Of a DNA stretch of 47,580 bases, positions 6,778-16,440 are shown in pieces. A program made the position numbers and the translations under genes. Every line of letters starts with the position of its first letter. The first letter of the stretch is position 1. Source of the DNA: an uncultured Bacteroidales bacterium (GTDB lineage: Bacteria; Bacteroidota; Bacteroidia; Bacteroidales; Paludibacteraceae); assembly GCA_902798965.1 (NCBI GenBank), contig CADBYS010000028.1:1-47580 (forward strand). Reading direction: 5' to 3'. The notes below the pieces were generated by a model. That model did not search any database. It was not told the DNA's origin and saw only the letters and a list, made by a program, of their open reading frames with translations.

Positions 6778-8073
6778 ATGAATTTAAATGATCGAATTAT
6801 TGCTGTAGTAGGTCTGGGATATGTAGGCCTACCTTTGGCTATTGAGTATGGAAAGAAGTACCGTGTAATCGGTTTTGACATTTATGAGCCACGTGTGGCT
6901 GAGTTGCAGGCAGGTAAGGATCATACCTTGGAGGCTGATCTGGTTGGCATGAAACAGGCTCGTGACTTGTACGAGGCAACAAAGAAAGTAGGTCTGACAC
7001 TGACGTCGGATGTGAACGAGCTGAAACAGGTAAACACGTATATCGTGACTGTTCCGACGCCGATTGACCGATTCAACAATCCCGATCTGAAACCGCTGAT
7101 CGGCGCGAGCGAACTGATAGGCAAGACGCTGAACAAAGGCGATATAGTTATCTACGAATCGACCGTTTATCCGGGTTGCACGGAGGAAGACTGCGTGCCG
7201 GTACTGGAGAAATTCTCGGGACTGAAGTTCAACAAGGACTTTTTCTGCGGTTACTCGCCGGAGCGTATCAATCCGGGTGACAAGGTGAACACGCTGACGA
7301 AGATCAAGAAGATCACTTCGGGTTCGACACCTGAGGTAGCTGACTTGGTGGATGCGCTGTACAACAGCATTCTGGAGAACGGCACGCACAAAGCGCCGAA
7401 CATGAAGGTAGCCGAGGCCGCCAAGGCTGTGGAGAACAGTCAGCGCGACGTGAACATATCGTTCATGAACGAGTTGGCACTCATTTGCGACCGCGTAGGC
7501 ATCGACACGAACGATGTGATTGAGGCAGCCGGCACGAAGTGGAACTTTCTGAAGTACCGTCCGGGTTTGGTAGGCGGTCACTGCATCTCCGTTGACCCGT
7601 ATTACCTGGCGCACAAGGCAAAATCGTTGGGTTATGACCCGAAGGTTATCCTGAGCGGTCGTGCCGTGAACAACTCGATTGCGAAGTTCATCGCCGACAA
7701 GACGCTGAAACTGATGATTCAAAAAGACCACAAGATCAAGGACTCGAATGTGCTGATCCTGGGTGTGACGTTCAAGGAGAACTGCCCCGACTGCCGCAAC
7801 ACGAAGGTGGTAGATATCGCTGAGGAGCTGGAAGAGTTCGGCTGCAAAGTGGACATCTATGATCCGTGGGCATCGCCCGAGGTTGTTCGCCACGAGTACG
7901 GCAAAGAGCTGATTGCTGCCGTTGATCCGAGCAAGAAATACGAGGCTGTAGTGGCTTGCGTGAGTCATAACCAGTTCAAGACGTTCGACTTCAAGAAGTA
8001 CAAAGATCAAGGCGCAGTGATCTTCGATGTGAAGGGATTCGTGGATCGCAGCTTAGTTGACGCAAGATTGTAA
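6778..8073 (+). CDS. nucleotide-sugar dehydrogenase, TviB/WbpO-type UDP-HexNAc 6-dehydrogenase
   Basis: Cytoplasmic enzyme of 431 residues, the usual family length. It should oxidise C6 of a UDP-N-acetylhexosamine with two NAD+ to give the uronic acid. The N-terminal NAD-binding loop is GLGYVG (12-17). The catalytic segment is GLVGGHCISVDPYYL with the nucleophile Cys269. The C-terminal UDP-binding domain includes LGVTFKENCPDCRNTKV. The KYRPGLVGGHCI pattern fits the TviB/VipA/WbpO branch rather than UDP-glucose dehydrogenase, though substrate choice between GlcNAc and GalNAc cannot be read. It is the first gene of the polysaccharide locus, directly before a separate UDP-glucose dehydrogenase. 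Confidence 0.9.
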   Translation: MNLNDRIIAVVGLGYVGLPLAIEYGKKYRVIGFDIYEPRVAELQAGKDHTLEADLVGMKQARDLYEATKKVGLTLTSDVNELKQVNTYIVTVPTPIDRFNNPDLKPLIGASELIGKTLNKGDIVIYESTVYPGCTEEDCVPVLEKFSGLKFNKDFFCGYSPERINPGDKVNTLTKIKKITSGSTPEVADLVDALYNSILENGTHKAPNMKVAEAAKAVENSQRDVNISFMNELALICDRVGIDTNDVIEAAGTKWNFLKYRPGLVGGHCISVDPYYLAHKAKSLGYDPKVILSGRAVNNSIAKFIADKTLKLMIQKDHKIKDSNVLILGVTFKENCPDCRNTKVVDIAEELEEFGCKVDIYDPWASPEVVRHEYGKELIAAVDPSKKYEAVVACVSHNQFKTFDFKKYKDQGAVIFDVKGFVDRSLVDARL

Positions 8074-8128
8074 GTAACGGCCGCAGAAATGCGACCGGAA
8101 TGCAAAATACAAACATCGAATAAAAACA

Positions 8129-9397
8129 ATGAAGATAGCAGTAGCAGGCACAGGATATGTGGGATTGTCGATAGCAACGCTGTTGGCTCAGCATCACCAT
8201 GTTACCGCCGTGGATATCGTGCCGGAAAAGGTGGAGATGTTGAACAGAAGGCAATCGCCTATTCAGGACGAGTATATCGAGAAGTTCTTAGTCGAAAGTC
8301 AAAAGTCGAAAGTCGAAAGCGGCGTAGACACTCTTGACCTAACGGCGACGTTGGATGCCGAGGCAGCATACAAGGATGCTGAGTTTGTGGTGATTGCCGC
8401 ACCGACGAACTATGACCCGCAAAAGAACTACTTCGATACCTCGGCTGTGGAAGCTGTGATCAGACTGGTGATGAAGGTTAACCCCGAGGCGATCATGGTG
8501 ATCAAATCCACTGTACCTGTGGGGTATACCGAGGCTATTCGCACGAAGACCGGCAGCAAGAACATTTTGTTCTCACCGGAGTTCTTGCGCGAAAGCAAGG
8601 CATTGTACGACAACCTGTATCCGTCACGAATCATCGTGGGTACAGATATGTCGGACGAGCGTCTGGTAGCCGCAGCTGAGCGTTTTGCGGGTCTGCTGCA
8701 AGAAGGCGCATTGAAGCCGGAGATTGATACGCTGATAATGGGTTTCACAGAGGCTGAGGCAGTTAAGTTGTTCGCTAACACATACTTGGCGCTGCGAGTA
8801 AGCTATTTCAACGAGCTGGATACCTACGCCGAGATGAAGGGACTGAATACGCAGAAGATCATTGAAGGCGTTTGTCTGGATCCGCGTATCGGCACGCAGT
8901 ACAACAACCCGTCGTTCGGTTACGGCGGCTACTGTCTGCCTAAAGACACGAAGCAGCTGTTGGCTAATTATCAGGACGTTCCCGAGAATCTGATAGGTGC
9001 CATTGTGGAGAGTAACCGGACAAGGAAAGATTTCATCGCCGACCGTGTGCTCGCCAAGGCGGGATACTATGACTACTATCACAAGGGCGATTTCGATGCG
9101 AATCAGGAGCGGAGTTGTGTGATAGGCGTTTACAGGCTGACGATGAAGGCTAACTCGGATAATTTCCGGCAATCGAGCATTCAAGGCGTGATGAAACGTA
9201 TCAAGGCCAAGGGTGCTACAGTGATCATCTACGAGCCTACATTGGAGGACGGTTCGACATTCTTCGGCAGCAAGGTGGTCAACAACTTGGAGCAATTCAA
9301 GCGAGAGAGTCAGGCTATTATTGCCAACCGCTATGACGTGAGTCTGGAGGATGTGAAAGAGAAAGTTTACACACGAGATATCTATCAGAGGGATTGA
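8129..9397 (+). CDS. ugd: UDP-glucose 6-dehydrogenase
   Basis: Enzyme of 422 residues converting UDP-glucose to UDP-glucuronate in the cytoplasm. It has the NAD loop GTGYVG (7-12), the STVPVGYT segment, and the catalytic [15 protein letters not shown] with Cys269, matching the E. coli-type short Ugd. An insertion after residue 54 ([10 protein letters not shown]) is encoded by a 7-bp tandem array at 8290-8319 identical to the array in the leader at 6698. Related enzymes run almost straight from EEFL to LNLTAT at this point, so some 9-12 residues were added in frame. It supplies glucuronate or a derived sugar to the polymer. Confidence 0.95.
   Translation: MKIAVAGTGYVGLSIATLLAQHHHVTAVDIVPEKVEMLNRRQSPIQDEYIEKFLVESQKSKVESGVDTLDLTATLDAEAAYKDAEFVVIAAPTNYDPQKNYFDTSAVEAVIRLVMKVNPEAIMVIKSTVPVGYTEAIRTKTGSKNILFSPEFLRESKALYDNLYPSRIIVGTDMSDERLVAAAERFAGLLQEGALKPEIDTLIMGFTEAEAVKLFANTYLALRVSYFNELDTYAEMKGLNTQKIIEGVCLDPRIGTQYNNPSFGYGGYCLPKDTKQLLANYQDVPENLIGAIVESNRTRKDFIADRVLAKAGYYDYYHKGDFDANQERSCVIGVYRLTMKANSDNFRQSSIQGVMKRIKAKGATVIIYEPTLEDGSTFFGSKVVNNLEQFKRESQAIIANRYDVSLEDVKEKVYTRDIYQRD
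8290..8319 (+). repeat. heptanucleotide array AGTCGAA x4 inside ugd
   Basis: Units AGTCGAA, AGTCAAA, AGTCGAA, AGTCGAA plus AG, read in frame as [10 protein letters not shown]. The identity with 6698-6727 includes two bases before and one base after the array, giving about 33 nt of exact match. Confidence 0.9.
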
Positions 9398-9422
9398 TAG
9401 ATAGAAAATTTGAACTTATTAT

Positions 9423-11831
9423 ATGAAGCGATTATTTTGGATAGTACTGGCGTTGTTGCCGCTGATGCAGTTGTTTGCGCTGAGTGATCAGCAGCTCATA
9501 CAAAATGCAAAGACTATGTATGAGCAAGGCTTGTCGGAGAAGGAGATAGCCAAGCAACTGCTGCAACAAGGCGCGACGATTGAACAGTTGCAGCGACTGA
9601 GTAAGCAGGTAAGCGCTATGCAGATGAATAGCAAGGTGCAGACGTTTACTGAGCCGAGCGACAACCCGTTGCGTCAAGATAACGGCGAATACATACCTGA
9701 CGAAATGCGCAACAACATGATGATGCAGATGTGGGGAGAGATGCAACAACGCAAGCCTTCGTTAGTATTCGGTCAGGATATTTTCCGCACCCCGGAGGCG
9801 CAATTTGGCGCGAACATGAACCAGGCTACGCCTAAGAACTACAAGCTTGGCGCAGGTGACGAGGTGATCATCGATATCTACGGTGCAGGTCAACTGAACG
9901 TGCGTAGCACAATCAGTCCAGACGGCACAATAACGATAGACGGCTACGGACCTATCCAATTAGGCGGCTTGACGATACTGGAAGCCACGAAACGCCTTAA
10001 GAACACTATCGGCACACGCTATCAAGGCAGCCAGATCATGCTGAGTTTGGGTCAGACCCGCTCGATCACCGTGAATGTGATGGGCGAAGTGATGATCCCC
10101 GGTGCGTATCAGTTATCGGCGTTTGCCAATGTGATGAATGCGCTGTATATGGCCGGCGGTATTGCGGACAAGGGAACATTGCGAACGATTCGTGTGTACC
10201 GAGAGAATCAGCAGATTAGCGAGGTTGACCTATACAGTTATCTGATGGATGGCGTACTGGATGGTGATGTGCGTTTGGAAGACGGAGATGTGGTGATTGT
10301 AGGCACATACAACGCCATGACGATTATTGACGGCAACGTGAAACGTCCGATGCACTACGAGATGAAGCAAGGCGAGACCTTGGATCGATTGCTGTATTTT
10401 GCCGGAGGTTTCAGCGGCGAAGCCTATACCGACGCTGTGCGAGTTACTCGCAAGAACAACGGTGCACAATCCGTTCACACCATCCGTAACGCGGATTTCA
10501 GTTCGTTCAAGATGATGGATGGCGACTCGGTGGATGTAGCAGAGATTCTGCCAAGACTAAAGAACACAGTGGAGATACAGGGAGCCGTATTCCGCCCGGG
10601 ATACTACGGTTTGGATGAACATGTGCAGACCCTTAAGCAACTGGTTGAAGCAGCTGACGGATTGAGCGAGGACGCTTATATCGGTCGTGCAGTATTATAC
10701 AGAATGCAGTTGGACAGGACATATCTGGCGTTGGCTGTTGACCTGAAAGGCATAATGGACGGGACAGTGGCAGATGTGGACTTGCGGAATGAAGATCAGC
10801 TGTTTATTCCGTCGAAGAAGAGTGTGTTGGAAAACTTGAAGGTTGTTATTCATGGCGAGGTTTATGCACCTGACACCTTTGCTTTTGCTCAAAACGAGAG
10901 CGTAGAAGACCTGATTCTACGTGCCGGCGGCTTGACCGAAAAAGCTTCTACCAGCAAGGTAGATATCGCACGACGTGTTATTGACCCGAAAGCCACCGAG
11001 GAGTTGCAGATTAAGACGCAGCTGTTTACCGTTGAGCTTCATGACAGCCTGAGCTTGTACGAGCAAGGATTCATCCTGGAGCCGTTTGACGAGGTGTTTG
11101 TTCGCAGAAGTCCGGCTTTTGGTCAACAGGTTCAAGTTCGCGTACAGGGTGAGGTTTTGTTTGAGGGTACTTATACGATGCGCACCGAGGATGACCGCTT
11201 GTCGGATGTAGTGAAACAAGCAGGCGGTTTAACAAGCCATGCATTTACATCGGGTGCGCGTTTGCAACGCAGAATGACCCCTGAGGAGCGTTTGAGAAGA
11301 GATCAGTTGCTAAAAATTAACAAAGCCGCTACTGCTAAAGACAGTGTGAATCTGGCGAAGTTGGATATAGCCGACACCTATTGGGTGGGTATCGATTTGG
11401 AAGCAGCGCTGAAAAATCCCGGCAGTGATGAGGATGTGACTTTGCGCGAGGGTGATGTGCTGATTATTCCTACGGTTAACAACACCGTGAAGATTAACGG
11501 TGAAGTGCTGTATCCGAACACGGTTAGTTACATCCAGGGCAAGAACGCCAAATACTACATCGATCAAGCCGGCGGCTATAGCAATCATGCGAAACGCTGC
11601 AAGGCGTATATCATCTACGCCAACGGCAAGGTTCATCCAGTAAGCGGCGGTAAGATTCAGCCAGGTTGTGAGATTGTTGTCCCCTCCAAGCCCGAACGCC
11701 AGGGGAGCAATGCAGCACAATGGGTAAGTATCGCTTCAGCCAGTGCCTCACTCGCCAGCGTTGCTGCGACAATAACGGCGCTGGTCATCAATATTACGAA
11801 CAAAACCAACGGTAGCACAACGCCAAAGTAA
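9423..11831 (+). CDS. Wza-like polysaccharide export protein with multiple SLBB domains
   Basis: Outer-membrane export channel candidate of 802 residues, about twice E. coli Wza. It has a signal peptide (1-20, ending LFALS) and no lipobox Cys. A short helical region (LSEKEIAKQLLQQG) is followed by a Poly_export domain (about 139-200, NYKLGAGDEVIIDIYG). Then come five or so SLBB/beta-grasp repeats with the pattern VxxxGEVxxPGxYxxxxxxxLxxxIxxAGG, near 218, 297, 388, 485, 575 and 690. The C-terminus has a hydrophobic stretch (about 768-790). The layout resembles Bacteroidota capsule export proteins. It is followed by the first Wzz, 32 nt downstream. Confidence 0.9.
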   Translation: MKRLFWIVLALLPLMQLFALSDQQLIQNAKTMYEQGLSEKEIAKQLLQQGATIEQLQRLSKQVSAMQMNSKVQTFTEPSDNPLRQDNGEYIPDEMRNNMMMQMWGEMQQRKPSLVFGQDIFRTPEAQFGANMNQATPKNYKLGAGDEVIIDIYGAGQLNVRSTISPDGTITIDGYGPIQLGGLTILEATKRLKNTIGTRYQGSQIMLSLGQTRSITVNVMGEVMIPGAYQLSAFANVMNALYMAGGIADKGTLRTIRVYRENQQISEVDLYSYLMDGVLDGDVRLEDGDVVIVGTYNAMTIIDGNVKRPMHYEMKQGETLDRLLYFAGGFSGEAYTDAVRVTRKNNGAQSVHTIRNADFSSFKMMDGDSVDVAEILPRLKNTVEIQGAVFRPGYYGLDEHVQTLKQLVEAADGLSEDAYIGRAVLYRMQLDRTYLALAVDLKGIMDGTVADVDLRNEDQLFIPSKKSVLENLKVVIHGEVYAPDTFAFAQNESVEDLILRAGGLTEKASTSKVDIARRVIDPKATEELQIKTQLFTVELHDSLSLYEQGFILEPFDEVFVRRSPAFGQQVQVRVQGEVLFEGTYTMRTEDDRLSDVVKQAGGLTSHAFTSGARLQRRMTPEERLRRDQLLKINKAATAKDSVNLAKLDIADTYWVGIDLEAALKNPGSDEDVTLREGDVLIIPTVNNTVKINGEVLYPNTVSYIQGKNAKYYIDQAGGYSNHAKRCKAYIIYANGKVHPVSGGKIQPGCEIVVPSKPERQGSNAAQWVSIASASASLASVAATITALVINITNKTNGSTTPK

Positions 11832-11863
11832 TAATTTTTCTATTTTTCTCACTCAAGGCAGAA

Positions 11864-12934
11864 ATGAGTATGGCTGACACACAAAATAACAACACATTCA
11901 GTCACAGAACTATGTGGGATTTGTTAATGGCAAAGCGCAAATCATTTTACTGGGGGCTTTCCATAACATTCATCGTTAGTTCAGTGCTGATACTTAGTAT
12001 TCCGCGTTACTGGAAGAGCAAAGTTACCTTGTCACCTGAGACTTCGACAGGCAGTCTTGGCGGCTTAGGCTCATTGGCAAGTAGTTTTGGCTTTGATGTA
12101 GGTTCGAACGGAGCAGAAGATGCAATCCATCCGAATCTTTATCCAGAGGTTGTAAAAAGCAAAGCGTTTTTGGTGGGATTGTTCAACGTTCAAATACAAA
12201 CGTCGGACAATTCCTACTCAGGTGACTATTACACATACCTTAGCAAACACCGCAAACAACCCTGGTGGAAATATATCAAGGTTGGTATCGTCCGCCTGGC
12301 TTATCTTGTTCGCAAGCCTAATGCAGGTGGTCGTCCGGGTAGTTCTGCAGATGCTATAGATCCGTTTTGGCTCAACAGGAAGCAATCCGGCATAGTTACG
12401 TTGATGCAAGAGAATATAGTATGCTCAGTAGATAAGAAAACGGATGTCATCACCATCGTTGTAAAGGATCAAGATAAGTTAGTGGCTGCTTTGATCGCTG
12501 ATTCCGTGCGCATGCATCTCCAAGAGCATATTACGATATATCGCACCCAAAAGGCGCAACAGGACGTGGAATACTACAACAAGATGCTGGAGGAAAGTTA
12601 TGCGGATTACAAAGAAGCAACCGAGCATCACATACAATACATTGACAGCCATTCCGGTATGCATTTGGAGCGGTATCGCGCAGAGGCAGAATTGTTAGAA
12701 CGCGAGCGCGACACCAAATTCGCTGCATATGAAAGTTTTAAGAAACAAGGGATGGCAGCCTCGGCAAAATTACAGGAACGCACTCCGGCCTTTGCAGTGC
12801 TAAGCAGCGCATCGGTATCCGAAATCCCCGCAGGTCCAAAGCGATTATTATTTGTTGCCGCGATGCTGATCTTGGTAAGTTTCGGAATGGGTTTGTGGTA
12901 TACACGCTCGCAGTGGAAATTGCTCTTATCATAA
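11864..12934 (+). CDS. Wzz-type chain-length determinant, copy 1
   Basis: Inner-membrane co-polymerase of 356 residues that should set the chain length made by Wzy. It has one membrane helix at about 28-46, a large periplasmic region with coiled-coil character (about 215-310), and a second helix at about 327-346 preceded by a Pro/Gly segment (EIPAGPKRL) typical of the family. There is no C-terminal tyrosine-kinase domain. It shares YSGDYYTYL and DPFWLNRK-like motifs with the second copy at 22486, so the two are paralogues. An in-frame ATG at 11870 is an alternative start. It lies between the export protein and Wzx. Confidence 0.85.
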   Translation: MSMADTQNNNTFSHRTMWDLLMAKRKSFYWGLSITFIVSSVLILSIPRYWKSKVTLSPETSTGSLGGLGSLASSFGFDVGSNGAEDAIHPNLYPEVVKSKAFLVGLFNVQIQTSDNSYSGDYYTYLSKHRKQPWWKYIKVGIVRLAYLVRKPNAGGRPGSSADAIDPFWLNRKQSGIVTLMQENIVCSVDKKTDVITIVVKDQDKLVAALIADSVRMHLQEHITIYRTQKAQQDVEYYNKMLEESYADYKEATEHHIQYIDSHSGMHLERYRAEAELLERERDTKFAAYESFKKQGMAASAKLQERTPAFAVLSSASVSEIPAGPKRLLFVAAMLILVSFGMGLWYTRSQWKLLLS

Positions 12935-12949
12935 ACTTTCAAGAGTTTC

Positions 12950-14329
12950 ATGGCACTGCAAGGAGTAGAGCATATCGGTCGACGTGATTTAATCTGGAGT
13001 TATACAGCAACGGTGTTCACCATCGGTGCGGGTATATTGCTTTACCCGTTTATTCTGGTTAAACTTCCTTCGGAGACTGTAGGCGTGTGGAACATATTCC
13101 AGATTATTACTTCCCTTGTAGCGTTGCTTGATTTTGGTTTCCAACCCTCTTTTGCCCGAAATGTCAGTTATGTCTTTTCAGGAGCCCAAGGACTCAAGAA
13201 AGAAGGCATGACAGCCATCACTGACAATCAGGCAATAGACTACCATTTGCTGAATGACACGATTCACGCCATGCGTGTATTCTACAGAAGGTTGGCGCTG
13301 ATCGTATTTTTAAGTTTGGCAAGTATCGGAACTGCTTACATTCTGTATGTTACGCAGAGTTATTCCGGCAAGCAAAGTGAAATAGTGATAGCTTGGGTAC
13401 TACTAATCATCATTAACAGTTTTGACCTGTACACCTACTATTACGGTGCCTTACTTATGGGTAAAGGTAAAGTGCGCCAGACTCAACAGATTAACATTGC
13501 CGGTCAAACAGCCTATATTCTTCTCGCTATTCTGTTTATCTTTTTAGGTTGGGGGTTGGTAGCGATTGTTGCGAGCCAATTGATAAGCATCATAATAAGG
13601 CGAGTATACTCCTATATTGTATTTTTCACACCGGAAATTCGCGAGGCGATGCAATCTGTCACGCAAAGCGATTCTCACTCTCATCAAGAAATTTTCAAAG
13701 CCATTATGCCCAATGCGCTCAAACTGGGTCTGACCAGTATAGCGGGTTTCTTAATCTACAAGATGAGCGTTCTAATTGGAGGTGCAATTCTGCCGTTGGC
13801 CGTCATGGGCAGTTACGGACTAACCTTTCAAGTCACAGACATCATTGCCCGAATGGGAAGTGTATACTATCAGTCGTTCGTTCCGAAAATCGCGCAATAC
13901 CGTTTAGAGAACGATCTCGTGAAGTTGCGCCAGATATACACACGCAGTGTAATAGCCTTGTTCGGAGTTTTCATTGTACTTGGCGGAGGCGTATTACTCG
14001 CCGGCGATTGGATATTAGGCCTGCTCAACAGCCAAACGATGTTTCTGCCAACCGCGATGTTTGCTGTTCTGCTACTGATACACTTACTCGGCAGGAATCA
14101 CGTAATTGCATGGGGCTTTATTTTGGCGAAGAACGAAGTTCCGTTCATGATTCCGTCGCTTATCACCGCAGTTGCTACAATCATCTTAACATATATTCTT
14201 CTTGTTCCACTTCAGATGGGTATATGGGGACTGATTATAGCACCCGGCATCACCCAAATAGTATACCAGAACTGGAAATGGCCAAGCGTCACGATTCGTG
14301 AACTTTGGCAAAATGGAAAGACATGTTAA
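12950..14329 (+). CDS. Wzx-type flippase (MOP superfamily), copy 1
   Basis: Integral membrane protein of 459 residues with about 12-14 hydrophobic segments in the pattern of polysaccharide flippases. It begins GRRDLIWSYTATVFTIGAGILLY and has the LDFGFQPSFARNVSY stretch common in this family. It should move undecaprenyl-linked repeat units across the inner membrane. Its stop overlaps the start of the Wzy gene (ATGTTAA), so the two are translationally coupled. It belongs to a different subfamily from the second flippase at 23454. Confidence 0.85.
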   Translation: MALQGVEHIGRRDLIWSYTATVFTIGAGILLYPFILVKLPSETVGVWNIFQIITSLVALLDFGFQPSFARNVSYVFSGAQGLKKEGMTAITDNQAIDYHLLNDTIHAMRVFYRRLALIVFLSLASIGTAYILYVTQSYSGKQSEIVIAWVLLIIINSFDLYTYYYGALLMGKGKVRQTQQINIAGQTAYILLAILFIFLGWGLVAIVASQLISIIIRRVYSYIVFFTPEIREAMQSVTQSDSHSHQEIFKAIMPNALKLGLTSIAGFLIYKMSVLIGGAILPLAVMGSYGLTFQVTDIIARMGSVYYQSFVPKIAQYRLENDLVKLRQIYTRSVIALFGVFIVLGGGVLLAGDWILGLLNSQTMFLPTAMFAVLLLIHLLGRNHVIAWGFILAKNEVPFMIPSLITAVATIILTYILLVPLQMGIWGLIIAPGITQIVYQNWKWPSVTIRELWQNGKTC

Positions 14330-15531
14330 AGCGTATCAACATATACGATATCTTTATATTTCTACTCTTGTTTTTCATGGCAGCGGGTGAAATTGGAGGT
14401 TCAATGCAGCCGTCACGTATGTTGGCGATTGCCTTTTTTCCGCTTGCCATATATGTTGCTATCACACGTCACGAACAGTTCACAACCTACCGTTACGAAG
14501 GTATTTTTTTGACATTTTGGCTACTCTGGAGTATATTATCGCTACATGTTGCACGCAACATAGGGGAAAGCATAAAAGATGTAGTATATTTATTTGTCCA
14601 CAGCATATTATTTTTTGAGATTCTTATTTTTTCCGCTGCTGCCAAGCAGCCATTACACAGTCTGGTTGCCGGCTGGGTATCAATGATTTTACTCACTATT
14701 CCAGTTGCGCTTTTCGAGTTTATATATGACATCCACCTACCTATGTCAGCTCAAGAATCCGGCAGCATGATGAACTTCGGATATACCGTCATGGAGCGTC
14801 GATTTGCCTCAGTCACCTTTGGCAATCTCAATTCGTACAATCAGGTTATTTGTTATTCTCTACCCTTCCTTTTATTCGGAATATTGCGAGCCAAACGTCG
14901 TTGGGAATCGTATATTTGCGTAGCCATTTGGCTCATCCTTGCCTATTTGGTTATTCGCAATAGTTCTCGCGGTGCGTTACTATGTTTTGGCGCAAGTGGC
15001 GCAGTATTCTCATATTATTACTACCGTCATGGGAAGAACAAAATAGCCTTTATGATTGTGATCGTTCTGGCGGTTATTATCAGTTCCACTTATCTGGCGA
15101 GCAGTTTCGATTTCATATTGGAGCGTTTATCGTCGCAAGGCGGTAGTGATCACGGCAGAACAGAAAACATACTTACCGGTCTGCGTGCTTTAGCTGATTC
15201 ATACTTATTTGGAATTGGCACAGGCAATTATTTCGTCGTCATGGGACAGGAGTACGGAGTCGCAATTCCGGCTCCGCACAATCTGTTCTTAGAGACTTTG
15301 GTTGTCTATGGCATCATTGTATTTATTGGTTTTTGCTTATTGTTTGTTCATATATTCAACATTGCCCATCGTGGGAACAGTATTACCCGTCAATTCTTTA
15401 TCCTATGCATTACATGCTTAGGAACATCATTTTTTATAGATAGTGCTTATTTAAATCATATACCCACATGGGCATATCTTGCAAGTTTGTATATCGGTTC
15501 CGATGCGCGCTATGCCCAAATTTCAATATGA
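14323..15531 (+). CDS. Wzy-type polymerase / O-antigen ligase family, copy 1
   Basis: Polytopic membrane protein of 402 residues with about 10-12 helices. The large periplasmic loop lies in the C-terminal half and contains SSRGALL, GRTENILTG, LFGIGTGNYF and the family-typical PHNLFLETLVVYG. It should polymerise lipid-linked repeat units. The ATG at 14323 is chosen because it overlaps the upstream stop; an in-frame TTG at 14305 is possible. The stop overlaps the next ATG (ATGA). The sequence is more AT-rich than the flanking housekeeping genes, as usual for Wzy genes. Confidence 0.8.
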   Translation: MLKRINIYDIFIFLLLFFMAAGEIGGSMQPSRMLAIAFFPLAIYVAITRHEQFTTYRYEGIFLTFWLLWSILSLHVARNIGESIKDVVYLFVHSILFFEILIFSAAAKQPLHSLVAGWVSMILLTIPVALFEFIYDIHLPMSAQESGSMMNFGYTVMERRFASVTFGNLNSYNQVICYSLPFLLFGILRAKRRWESYICVAIWLILAYLVIRNSSRGALLCFGASGAVFSYYYYRHGKNKIAFMIVIVLAVIISSTYLASSFDFILERLSSQGGSDHGRTENILTGLRALADSYLFGIGTGNYFVVMGQEYGVAIPAPHNLFLETLVVYGIIVFIGFCLLFVHIFNIAHRGNSITRQFFILCITCLGTSFFIDSAYLNHIPTWAYLASLYIGSDARYAQISI

Positions 15532-16436
15532 CATCACTCTTTACAACATATTATTCCAAGACGCTAAACGCCAAGCCACAAGGAAAAATCCGCGTTGTGT
15601 CAATGATCAGATGGCTCATCCGCTGCCTGAGCAATAGCATACTGCCTATTTATTACAAATTAACTTCCAATAACGCGAGCTATCGACTGCATCCATGTGA
15701 AAAGACTTCTAATCGTATCGTGGTAAGCATGTCATCATTTCCGGCACGTATAGACAAGATTTGGATATGTATTGAGTCGTTGTTACGCCAATCAGTCAAA
15801 CCGGATTTATTTATTCTATGGCTTTCGCGAAAGCAATTTCCAAATGAATATAGTGATTTACCCAGGCAATTGGCAACTATGCAAAAACGTGGAATAAGCA
15901 TTCGGTTTGTAGATGAAGACTACCGTTCGCATCGTAAGTATCATTACGTTCTGCAGGAACACCAAAATGATCTAATAATCACCGTAGATGACGACATTTT
16001 TTATCATCCGCACTTAATAGAGCAATTAGTATCCGGCCACAAAGAAAATCCTTCCGCAATCATAGCTGCTTATACACACGGCAAACTATATGATAGCAAT
16101 GGTCACTTGCTTCCTTATCAAGAGTGGAATAACAACGCAATAGTCGGAGACTTGTTTTTTGGCAGTGGTGGAGGTACGCTCTTCCCGCCGAAGAGCTTAT
16201 ATCCGGATGTAACAGACATCCTGTTAGCCCTCCGTCTGTGTCCGACGGCGGATGATATATGGCTGAACATGATGGCTAAGTTGCAGCACACATCTATTTT
16301 ACACACATGCACGCGTACGTTACCCCTTCCAATCCTTTCGCGTCATGAGGAGAAATTATCAACCGTCAATGTAAGCGAGAACCGCAACGACAAGCAATTG
16401 GAAGCTATACAAGAATATTACCAAACAATATTATAA
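15528..16436 (+). CDS. GT-A-type glycosyltransferase
   Basis: Protein of 302 residues. From about residue 50 it has a glycosyltransferase-like fold: IVVSMSSFPARIDKIWICIESLLRQ, then RFVDEDYRSHRKYHY, and the metal-binding LIITVDDDIFY (DDD near residue 155). The C-terminal part has SGGGTLFPP and ADDIWLNMMA, matching the acceptor and catalytic-base region of family-2-like enzymes. The ATG overlaps the stop of Wzy (ATGA), which decides the start. Substrate and linkage cannot be read. Confidence 0.75.
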   Translation: MTSLFTTYYSKTLNAKPQGKIRVVSMIRWLIRCLSNSILPIYYKLTSNNASYRLHPCEKTSNRIVVSMSSFPARIDKIWICIESLLRQSVKPDLFILWLSRKQFPNEYSDLPRQLATMQKRGISIRFVDEDYRSHRKYHYVLQEHQNDLIITVDDDIFYHPHLIEQLVSGHKENPSAIIAAYTHGKLYDSNGHLLPYQEWNNNAIVGDLFFGSGGGTLFPPKSLYPDVTDILLALRLCPTADDIWLNMMAKLQHTSILHTCTRTLPLPILSRHEEKLSTVNVSENRNDKQLEAIQEYYQTIL

Positions 16437-16440
16437 CATC

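Noticed and set aside
6829-8010. Long antisense reading frame opposite the first nucleotide-sugar dehydrogenase
   Set aside because: The frame is a by-product of the codon use of a clear enzyme on the other strand. It has no family likeness, promoter or plausible start context. The same holds for long antisense frames at 8624-9295, 9432-12000, 39425-40201 and 40866-41558.
13549-14301. 250-codon + strand frame overlapping the first Wzx
   Set aside because: It is an out-of-frame reading of the flippase gene, whose frame has a continuous membrane-protein pattern.
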